This document shows positions 15,943 to 21,862 of a stretch of DNA of 21,862 nucleotides, piece by piece (position 1 is the first letter of the stretch; every line of letters begins with the position of its first letter). The notes beneath the pieces were generated by a model. It saw nothing but the letters and a program-made list of their open reading frames with translations. It was not told where the DNA came from and made no database searches. Origin of the DNA: CAZNXJ01 sp964577115 (lineage in GTDB: Bacteria > Planctomycetota > Planctomycetia > Pirellulales > Pirellulaceae); NCBI GenBank assembly GCA_964577115.1, contig CAZNXJ010000050.1:1-21862 (forward strand), in the 5' to 3' direction. Both the position numbers and the translations under genes were made by a program.

Positions 15943-16533
15943 GATTGCCCAGCCAGACCAGCGCGTTGGATGCCCTTGCCTCAGAGGTCGTCCCGCTGAA
16001 ACCCAAGCTGGACGGCCGCCGGAGCGATTGCCGCGGCGACCGGGCGCCTGCAAACCATGTCTGCAAACGGTCAGGAGTATTGCGGCAACCGGCGGACGCT
16101 TGATTGCGCGAGCTCGTGCCGACTGTGACGAACGTCTCGGATCCCGTTTTGCTGAAGGGGCTAGGCGGCAATGAAGGAGTGTTCTGCACCGAGCACCACC
16201 TGCCCCAGGGCTCGGCGCCTCCCTCAGCCTTTATCTGAAGATAGCCGGATTGACCGAAATACAAAACCATCGCGTCCGCCGGCCCTCGATTTTTTTCGTC
16301 ACGTCCGCGCCACCGTCCGCGGAATCCGAGCAATTCGCCCGGCCGCCGACCGCGCGTACTCCAGGCCCGTTTGTCTGGGGCCCCGGCGCACTGCCACCCG
16401 GGCCTCCTTGGCAAGTGTAGCGTGACCGCTGCACGCTGCCGACAAATTGGCCCACTCTGGTACGGATTGCCTGCGCCGATTGTTCCGGATGATCCGGTCA
16501 TTCCAACCCTGCCCGCCGGAATGCCTGAGGTGC
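15943..16533. other. Long non-coding gap between wecA-like and wzc-like genes
   Basis: This stretch of about 590 bp has no convincing gene. The minus frame 15935-16501 is Gly/Arg/Ser-rich with no family resemblance and would run through the promoter-like box. The gap holds inverted repeats: AGGCCCG at 16363-16369 with CGGGCCT at 16399-16405, enclosing GGGGCCCC, and CATTCC (16499-16504) with GGAATG (16518-16523) just after the wecA-like stop. A T7 run is at 16289-16295. It is probably a transcription-unit boundary with regulatory DNA. Confidence 0.45.
16363..16405. repeat. Inverted repeat with nested palindrome
   Basis: AGGCCCG (16363-16369) is complementary to CGGGCCT (16399-16405), and the loop includes the palindrome GGGGCCCC (16377-16384). 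It lies about 130 bp after the wecA-like stop codon on the minus strand. It could be a terminator-type or cruciform structure, but no T-run follows. Confidence 0.3.
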
Positions 16534-18093
16534 TTAACGTTTGGCAAGTGCCACCTCGCTCCGCGCATGGCTCGCGACCGGCTGCGGAGCGGGTACGGCC
16601 ACGGGTTCGGCTGGCTTGTCCGTCGCGAGCCGCTCGAAAGCCGATTCGAGAGAATCAAGCAGATCGGCGAGCACGCTGAGGACCGAGTACATCGAATCCT
16701 TGGCCAATAGTCCTGTGATCTCGAGCCGACCGATCGTCCGCGTCTGCGTTGCGATCGGGATCTTCGTCACCCAGACTTCGTGCGGTTCCGGCATCTTCCG
16801 GCGTTCCCAGACGGCATGGTAGCCCTCGTGGAGCCACGCGACGTTGACGTCCATCTGGAGCCGGCAGATACCGTGCTGAGCGGCGAAGTCGGTCAGGACT
16901 TCCCAAATCTCATCCCAATTGCGGCTGCCCTGAAGACGCACGGTCGATTCCCGTACGTCCGATTGAGGAGCCCGTGACCACGGCAAGAACGACGCCCCAA
17001 CCGCTGACGTTCTGCTGAGCAGCAGGCACAGCTCGACATGCCCGAAGACGCGCCCCGCGACGAGCACGCTCAGTACACCCACGGTGCTGAGAATGCCGAG
17101 CAGCTCGTTCTGGAAGTAAATGCTCGAAAACGCACCGGCGGCGGTGACGCCGCAAAGCAGGGCGACAAACAGCAGCATCTTGCGGTGCCCGAGTCCCCGG
17201 CGGAGCAGGCAGTGATGCAAGTGGCCCCGGTCGGTCGAATAGATACTGCGGCCCGTCAAACGCCGCCGCAAAATGGCCGTCGTCGAATCGAAAATCGGAA
17301 TCGCAAACAAGGCACACGGAGCGATCAGGCCCATCGTCGTGGGGCCTTTGAGCGAACTGCGGATCGCCAGTACGCCCAGCGTTAAACCGATCAGCATGCT
17401 GCCGGCGTCGCCCAGAAAAATCGACGCGGGCGGGAAGTTGAAAAACAAGAAGCCGAGAATCGCGCCGGCCATCGAGGCGGCGATGAGCGCTTCGACGTGA
17501 TGGCCCGTCATCCAGGCCATGCCCGCCACCGCGATGCTCAGCACGAGCGCCACGGTGCCCGCCATGCCGTCCGCCCCGTCGATCAGGTTCAGCGAATTGA
17601 CGGCGCCGAGCAGCCAGAAAATCGTGAACGGGATGGCGAACACGCCCAGCTCGACAGGAAACGCAAACACCTCGAAACGGCGAATGACGACGCCGCTGAG
17701 CACGATCGCGAGGACGGGCAGAAACTGAAAGATCAGTTTCTGACGCCCGCGCAGCGTCCAGTAGTCGTCCATCAGACCAACGAGGCAGATCAGGACGGTG
17801 CCGACGAGAATGCCCACGTGAGCAGCCGTCATCCGTCCCCAGGTCACCGATTCAACCGCGGGAAACCATTGGCTGAGTCCCCATGTCGGTGCGGCGGCGA
17901 TCATGATGATCGCGACCGCTGTGGCTAGCAAAATGGCAACGCCGCCGCCCAGAGCCTTGCTCGCACCATGCAGCTTCCGGTTGCCGTCGGGGTGATCTAC
18001 GAGGCCAATCTTTCGAGCTACCGAACGTACTACGTACGTCAAAACCAGGCTGGCGACGAGCGCCAGCGCGAACGCGAACGGAAGTACAGTCAC
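16534..18093 (-). CDS. MraY/WecA-type sugar-phosphate transferase with C-terminal extension
   Basis: This protein of about 519 aa transfers a sugar phosphate, often GlcNAc-1-P, to undecaprenyl phosphate, starting repeat-unit synthesis at the inner membrane. Family marks are the paired aspartates in VGLMDDYWTLRG (105-116), NLIDGADGMAG (169-179), FLGDAGSMLIG (226-236) and DRGHLHHCLLRRG (288-300). About ten or eleven helices fill residues 3-360. Unlike most WecA proteins (about 350-370 aa) it continues with a soluble domain at 377-491: a helix (NWDEIWEVLTDFAAQHG), strands with a HEGYHAVWER segment and an R-x-IGRLEITG strand, then a long helix, and finally a Pro/Ala tail. The start is uncertain: GTG 18093 fits the first helix; TTG 18120 would add nine residues. 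Confidence 0.9.
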   Translation of the reverse strand: MTVLPFAFALALVASLVLTYVVRSVARKIGLVDHPDGNRKLHGASKALGGGVAILLATAVAIIMIAAAPTWGLSQWFPAVESVTWGRMTAAHVGILVGTVLICLVGLMDDYWTLRGRQKLIFQFLPVLAIVLSGVVIRRFEVFAFPVELGVFAIPFTIFWLLGAVNSLNLIDGADGMAGTVALVLSIAVAGMAWMTGHHVEALIAASMAGAILGFLFFNFPPASIFLGDAGSMLIGLTLGVLAIRSSLKGPTTMGLIAPCALFAIPIFDSTTAILRRRLTGRSIYSTDRGHLHHCLLRRGLGHRKMLLFVALLCGVTAAGAFSSIYFQNELLGILSTVGVLSVLVAGRVFGHVELCLLLSRTSAVGASFLPWSRAPQSDVRESTVRLQGSRNWDEIWEVLTDFAAQHGICRLQMDVNVAWLHEGYHAVWERRKMPEPHEVWVTKIPIATQTRTIGRLEITGLLAKDSMYSVLSVLADLLDSLESAFERLATDKPAEPVAVPAPQPVASHARSEVALAKR

Positions 18094-18563
18094 AGGTTTT
18101 TCTCTCGAGAAGGGCAGCAAAGGTTGATGATGGAACCTGGTGACTCGCTTCGACTTGAGATGTTTAGACGGCGACCGCCGCTTCTCCCCGTGCCGATGAG
18201 CAAACCCCCAAGACTCCTGCCGCTGTGTGTGACCGCCGCTGAAGAAGTCGCTGTCCCGTGACGCAGCTCGACGAATTCTCCTCGCTTTCGTCCCAAGCTA
18301 ATTGCGACCCGGTCAGATGAGAATGACGTTCCTACGAAAACCTCAAGCGATTTCGGGCTCGAAGCGTACCCAAGGATGATACAGGAACTTCCTACGGATG
18401 TTATCGAATGACGTGACAATATCTAGTCGGTATCGCCAAAGGCGGGGTGTGGCGTCGGTCGATGGACCCGAAAGCCTACCGCAAAGGCGCAGCAAGCTCC
18501 CTAGCGGTGAATTTTTTTCGCCGCGGCCGTCCCGCGTATCCGCCGCCGGAAGCCGAAAGACTC
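18094..18563 (-). promoter_or_regulatory. Leader region upstream of wecA-like gene
   Basis: About 470 bp without a gene. Two short words recur: TTCCTACG at 18329-18336 and 18389-18396 (60 bp apart), and GAATGACGT at 18321-18329 and 18406-18414. AGGAACTTCCT (18383-18393) is a palindrome with 5-bp arms. These lie about 230-320 bp upstream of the wecA-like start and could be regulator sites. I see no convincing -35/-10 pair. A T7 run (18513-18519) sits close to the stop of the ligase gene. Confidence 0.3.
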
Positions 18564-21317
18564 TCAGTCCGAGACGTGAGCGGCCGAGGAGAGCTCGTCG
18601 AGAAGCCCCGCATATTCCGTGTGCCGCGGAGCCAATTCAACCGCCTGAGCGGCCTGGCGGCGCGCCTGTTCGCGCCGGCCGATACGCTTCAAAAGCCGAG
18701 CAAATTGGTAGCGCGCTTCGGCATCCATGGGCGAACGTTCCACGACTTCACGCCAGACTTCCGTCGCGTGAACCGGCTTGCCTTCCAGCTCGTAAGCCAC
18801 GGCAAGAATGGGAAGCTCGAGCGGCTCGCCCTTGCCTTCCTTGGCGTCTTCAATAACGCTCGCCGCCAGCTGCTCGGCGAATTTTTCCCACTTTGCATCA
18901 GCAGCTAGCAGTCGAGCGGCCTCGACGCGCGTCGGAAGCTTCGATGGCAACATGCGCCGGACGTGCGGGGCAGTGTCGTCCCCCAGTGCCCCCTGAAGTA
19001 CCGCTCGGATGATGTCCGGCAGATAGCGATCGGTGAGCGATAGCGATTGACGCCAGGCATCGGCTGCCGGTTCATAACGACCCGCGATACTTTCCAGAAG
19101 CCCGATGCGGTAAAGCATCTCGGCATCATAGTGCCCAATGGCCGCCGCTTGCTCGAGGTACTGCTCGGCGCGCTGCGAGTTTCCAAGAATTTGTTCGATG
19201 TGAGCGAGGCGCATACGAGGGCGGACGGCGAGCGGGGCTGCCATGGCCGCGCGGCGTAGTTCGCGGCGTGCCTCGAGCAGCAGCGTTTCGGCATCCTTCT
19301 CGTCGCTCGGCATCAAAGCCTCGGAACGCTCGCCGGCGAGCAGCTGCGCGTGCAGGGCGTAGAGCGATGCGTGGTGCCAGCACTCTCGTGGCGAACGATC
19401 GAGTTCGTAGGGAAGCTTGCGATAAAAATGGCGCAGCTCGAACAGCCGCAGGCGTGTTTCGGCAAGCTGCCACAGCCCGCGCGGATCATCCGGGCGCCGC
19501 TCGAGTGCGGCTTCGAGTCCGGCGATAGCGTTTTCGAGCAGCTCTTGTTTGAGCGGCTGGTTGGGGACGAGCGGCCGCAGGTCCGTCGACTCGGGTTCAA
19601 CACGAGCGGTGGCGATGCGTGGCGGAGCCGGCTCGAAGCGCGCTCGCGCCATGGCACGCTCCACGCTCGCATTGGCCGCCGTTTCCCAAACGGACCAGCT
19701 CGCGAGCAGCAGGAGCGCGGCGAGCCGCAGCTTGGGCGCTCGGACGCGGCGCGTGGCCAAAGCCGGTTCGGCCGCTAAACGCCGCTCGGCGGCGAAACCG
19801 ACGACGACGCCGCAGAGCAGGGCAAACAGCACCGAGTTGGCGGGAAGCTGAAGACCATAATCCGTCACCGCGTGGACGCTCTGCGTAACGAGTGCAAATG
19901 TTCCGAGCATCCCGATCGCGCGCGCCCGCTCGCTGCGCGACCCCAACAGCCGCCAGCAGCTGCGCGCGACGATGGCGATGGCGACGAGTATGAGCAAAAG
20001 TCCGGCGACGCCGCCGGAGACCAGCGCTTCAAGGTACTGGTTTTCCGCGCGGTGGAACCACGCGCGATCCGCCGCCGTCTGGTGCAGGTGATAGGCGCGG
20101 TTGTACGTACCGAGCCCCGTGCCGACGGGCCAGAACTCGGGAATGACCCGCACGGCATCTCCCCAGTTTTTCCAGCGGCCGTTCGCAGCAATTTCCTCAA
20201 TGCTGCTGAGCGTACTCAGCCGCTCTTCGGTGACATCGCGAAGGCCGAGCCAGTGCATCATCATCATGACGCCGCAAAGCACGACGGCGACGATCAACAT
20301 GACGCCGCGCGCACTGCCTCGGCGCATCGCAAACGCGGCGGTCACCAGGCCGCCGACGGCCAGCGCGACCATGGCGCCGCGCGATCGAGTGGCCGCAACG
20401 CCGGCGGTCATGGTGAGCAGGCAGATGAGCAGCAGCACAATGCGCGTGTTCAATAGCGCGAGCATCGGGCCGATGAGGCTGCCGAGCTGCGAGAGGCGCG
20501 AGGCGATCGACGAGATGATCGACGTGGCGAGGGACGAACCATAGCGGGACGGCATGTCGTCGTGGCGATCGTCATCCAGCCAGAAGTGGCCGCGCAGGTT
20601 TTCTCGGGCGCGCGCTACTTCGTAGGCGAGTAGCCCGATCACGACGGCCAGACAGAGGTTCAGGTATCCACCCGCGTTGTTGCGATTGACGAACGATGCA
20701 AACGGGCTGCCGGCATCGACGAGCGCAAACGTCCAGTAGATCGAACGCGAGGAGGATAGGAGTTGGCAGAAGCCAAGAAACGCGAGCGCCAGCCCATTGA
20801 GCGCGATGGCGTAGAGCATCGTGCGGCGTGCGAGCGATCGCGTGGAGATAACGAGCCCCAGGAAGAGTGCGAGCAGGGCGAGGACGAGTAGCGCGAGTTC
20901 GCCGCGGGTGGTGGGCGGTTCGAGCGAAATCGTGATCGAGGTGGGGGGCGGGTTCGGGAGTGCGAACTTGTTTTGAAGGGCTTCGCTAACGGGCGAAAGC
21001 CAGCGAACGAGCTCGCGGGAGGGGATGAGTTGAATCGCGCCGAGGAGCACGGCGGCGCCGAGGACCCACACGAGTCCGCTGCGGAAAGGCGAGAGGGTGC
21101 GTTCGCGGAGCAGGAGCGGAACGCAGAGCAGCAGGGCGATGCCCAGCCCGACGGCGGCTAGCCAGGCGCTCGTCCAGTGGACACCGCCAAAGGCCCACGG
21201 CAGCGCGAGCACGACGAGCCCGCCGACGACGGCGCCCGGCCAACTCGTCCATTCCGCAGGCCGGCTGCTTCGCCGAGTGGCACGCGCGCGCCGAGCATGT
21301 CGCAGTGAGTAGTCCAC
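18564..21317 (-). CDS. O-antigen ligase/polymerase with C-terminal TPR domain
   Basis: The 917-aa protein combines a Wzy_C-type membrane domain with a tetratricopeptide tail. About twelve helices span residues 28-510. Family marks are ASFVNRNNAGGYLNL (207-221), TRSRGAMVALAVGG (310-323), WPVGTGLGTYNRAY (396-409) in the large outer loop, and HRAENQYLEALVSGGVAG (422-439). Helix 530-545 leads into TPR-like repeats at about 590-625, 675-765 and 835-912 (for example AEQYLEQAAAIGHYDAEMLY and EARYQFARLLKRIGRREQA). It should polymerise or ligate undecaprenyl-linked repeat units at the outer face of the inner membrane; the TPRs probably bind partners there. The length is about twice a plain ligase. GTG 21317 is the first good start and lies about 30 bases after the predicted transcription start. 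It is first in the block. Confidence 0.88.
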   Translation of the reverse strand: MDYSLRHARRARATRRSSRPAEWTSWPGAVVGGLVVLALPWAFGGVHWTSAWLAAVGLGIALLLCVPLLLRERTLSPFRSGLVWVLGAAVLLGAIQLIPSRELVRWLSPVSEALQNKFALPNPPPTSITISLEPPTTRGELALLVLALLALFLGLVISTRSLARRTMLYAIALNGLALAFLGFCQLLSSSRSIYWTFALVDAGSPFASFVNRNNAGGYLNLCLAVVIGLLAYEVARARENLRGHFWLDDDRHDDMPSRYGSSLATSIISSIASRLSQLGSLIGPMLALLNTRIVLLLICLLTMTAGVAATRSRGAMVALAVGGLVTAAFAMRRGSARGVMLIVAVVLCGVMMMMHWLGLRDVTEERLSTLSSIEEIAANGRWKNWGDAVRVIPEFWPVGTGLGTYNRAYHLHQTAADRAWFHRAENQYLEALVSGGVAGLLLILVAIAIVARSCWRLLGSRSERARAIGMLGTFALVTQSVHAVTDYGLQLPANSVLFALLCGVVVGFAAERRLAAEPALATRRVRAPKLRLAALLLLASWSVWETAANASVERAMARARFEPAPPRIATARVEPESTDLRPLVPNQPLKQELLENAIAGLEAALERRPDDPRGLWQLAETRLRLFELRHFYRKLPYELDRSPRECWHHASLYALHAQLLAGERSEALMPSDEKDAETLLLEARRELRRAAMAAPLAVRPRMRLAHIEQILGNSQRAEQYLEQAAAIGHYDAEMLYRIGLLESIAGRYEPAADAWRQSLSLTDRYLPDIIRAVLQGALGDDTAPHVRRMLPSKLPTRVEAARLLAADAKWEKFAEQLAASVIEDAKEGKGEPLELPILAVAYELEGKPVHATEVWREVVERSPMDAEARYQFARLLKRIGRREQARRQAAQAVELAPRHTEYAGLLDELSSAAHVSD

Positions 21318-21353
21318 AGGCTATTCCGATGGAAACAAGCATCGAATCGTTTC

Positions 21354-21384
21354 AGTATACTTCGCGCGAGGAAAAACAGGCCAA
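21354..21384 (-). promoter_or_regulatory. Promoter candidate of the ligase gene
   Basis: On the minus strand TATACT (21359-21354) is a good -10 box. TTGGCC (21384-21379) is a poor -35 at a long 19-bp spacing. Transcription would start near 21347, about 30 bases before the GTG start codon. It is the best promoter-like site at the head of the gene block, judged only by consensus. Confidence 0.35.
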
Positions 21385-21500
21385 TCGTGCGCGCCAACTC
21401 GGCAGGGGAATGAACGAGTTTGCAGGTTTGGGTGGAGGCACCCCCCCACTATGGGTGTGGTGTGCGCACCCACCAGCCACGTCAAAAGCAGAAGACAACC

Positions 21501-21610
21501 CGCGTACCAACCGGCCTGCCGCAACGCGGCGGCCTCCGCGTTGCCTCACCGAACCGAGAACCGCGAAGCGGTGGATCCCAAGGTAGCCCAGGGGCAGGGC
21601 CGAAGGCCCG
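21501..21610. repeat. 110-bp intergenic direct repeat, copy 1
   Basis: This segment recurs at 21753-21862 with the same length and about 11 mismatches, mostly between 21536 and 21557. It encodes three consecutive hairpins with three-base loops: GGCC-T-GCCGC/GCGGCGGCC around AAC (21513-21534), ACCGC/GCGGT around GAA (21560-21572), and a 13-bp two-part stem from CCCAGGGG to CCCCTGGG (21587-21620) around GAA. Translations of it look low-complexity and are probably not proteins. It resembles REP/BIME-like intergenic elements in organisation. Confidence 0.8.
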
Positions 21611-21620
21611 CACCCCTGGG
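21587..21620. repeat. Long hairpin at the end of repeat copy 1
   Basis: The outer stem CCCAGGGG (21587-21594) pairs with CCCCTGGG (21613-21620), and the inner stem GGGCC (21597-21601) with GGCCC (21605-21609) around a GAA loop. The 2-base and 3-base sides between stems form an internal loop. No T-run follows on either strand. Confidence 0.7.
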
Positions 21621-21621
21621 T

Positions 21622-21712
21622 GCGAACACGCGTACCCCCCGGGTTTCGAGACGGCGAACCCGCGTGCACCCGGGATGAGAAACGCCGATTCGCGTTCACC
21701 CCGCGTGCAATG
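21622..21712. repeat. Degenerate tandem repeat, about 32-bp units
   Basis: Between the two 110-bp copies, three degenerate units follow one another: 21622-21653, 21654-21686 and a shorter 21687-21712. Each carries a GCGAAC-x-CGCGT core followed by a C-run, and the first two continue with GGG. The third has TTCGCGTTCACCC in the same register. Confidence 0.5.
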
Positions 21713-21752
21713 TGTTTTGCGCACCCGAACCGCCGCGGATCACGAGGCAATC

Positions 21753-21862
21753 CGCGCACCAACCGGCCTGCCGCAACGCGGCGGCCTTCGCGTGGCCCCG
21801 TCGAGTTGCGAACCGCGAAGCGGTGGATCCCAAGGTAGCCCAGGGGCAGGGCCGAAGGTCCG
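21753..21862. repeat. 110-bp intergenic direct repeat, copy 2, running to the window edge
   Basis: This is the second copy, exactly 252 bp downstream of the first. All hairpin arms present in the window are kept: 21765-21786, 21812-21824 and the left part of the third from 21839. One change in the third hairpin (C to T at 21859) would still allow a G-U pair in RNA. The element is cut by the end of the window, so further copies may lie beyond. Confidence 0.78.

Noticed and set aside
15935..16501. 188-aa minus-strand frame between the wecA-like and wzc-like genes
   Set aside because: Gly/Arg/Ser-rich, no family resemblance, and it would read through the promoter-like box and into the upstream ATG region of the kinase gene.
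16540..16560. Sigma-54-like TGGCAC box near the wecA-like stop
   Set aside because: The spacing to the TTGC element is wrong (no 5-base spacer), and it lies inside the coding end of the gene.
18090..18419. 109-aa minus-strand frame upstream of the wecA-like gene
   Set aside because: No recognisable domain, Ser-rich translation, and it overlaps the start of the wecA-like gene in another frame.
21352..21762. Minus-strand frame of 136 aa through the right-hand repeats, and a second of 80 aa at 21482-21724
   Set aside because: Both are read across hairpin-rich direct repeats in two different frames; the repeat structure explains the open frames better than coding does.
21501..21862. CRISPR array at the right edge
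   Set aside because: The repeat is 110 bp, occurs only twice with its own internal hairpins, and there is no set of regularly spaced short repeats or cas gene.

Overview
The window is a GC-rich, roughly 20-kb block of cell-surface or exopolysaccharide genes. All 14 genes lie on the minus strand, so transcription runs from the right edge to the left. No rRNA, tRNA, CRISPR array or transposase is recognisable. Several features suggest a Planctomycetota bacterium of the Pirellula/Rhodopirellula type: high GC, frequent GTG starts, an O-antigen ligase fused to a long TPR tail, an MraY/WecA-type transferase with an extra soluble C-terminal domain, a sulfotransferase in the cluster, and hairpin-rich intergenic repeats. 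This assignment is inference from gene style, not from a marker gene.

Layout, in transcription order. (1) 21862-21318: non-coding, with two copies of a 110-bp hairpin repeat, a short degenerate tandem array and a plausible promoter. (2) 21317-18564: O-antigen ligase/polymerase with TPRs. (3) 18563-18094: non-coding leader. (4) 18093-16534: WecA/MraY-type initiating sugar-phosphate transferase. (5) 16533-15906: non-coding, with a promoter candidate at its left end. (6) 15905-13593: Wzz/Wzc-type chain-length protein and tyrosine autokinase. (7) RmlA. (8) A polytopic GT-C-like membrane protein. (9) ATP-grasp ligase. (10) Polysaccharide deacetylase. (11-13) Three GT4-type glycosyltransferases. 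(14) DUF218/YdcF-like membrane protein. (15) A fourth GT4 glycosyltransferase. (16) Wzx-like flippase. (17) Sulfotransferase, followed by a strong hairpin at 517-550. The leftmost 516 bases hold no recognisable gene.

Taken together this is a nearly complete Wzy-dependent pathway. The WecA-like enzyme would start the lipid-linked repeat unit and the GT4 enzymes would extend it. RmlA supplies dTDP-glucose, the flippase exports the unit, and the ligase/polymerase with the Wzc-like kinase polymerises it and sets chain length. Deacetylase, ATP-grasp ligase and sulfotransferase suggest a decorated product: deacetylated amino sugars, possibly acylated or aminoacylated, and sulfated. Wza-type outer-membrane export and rmlBCD are not in the window. 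Start/stop overlaps of 4 bp recur from 11 kb leftwards and imply translational coupling.

I do not see a wholly new system. The best leads are the coupled ATP-grasp/deacetylase pair, the extra domain on the WecA-like enzyme, and the three-hairpin intergenic repeat at the right edge.
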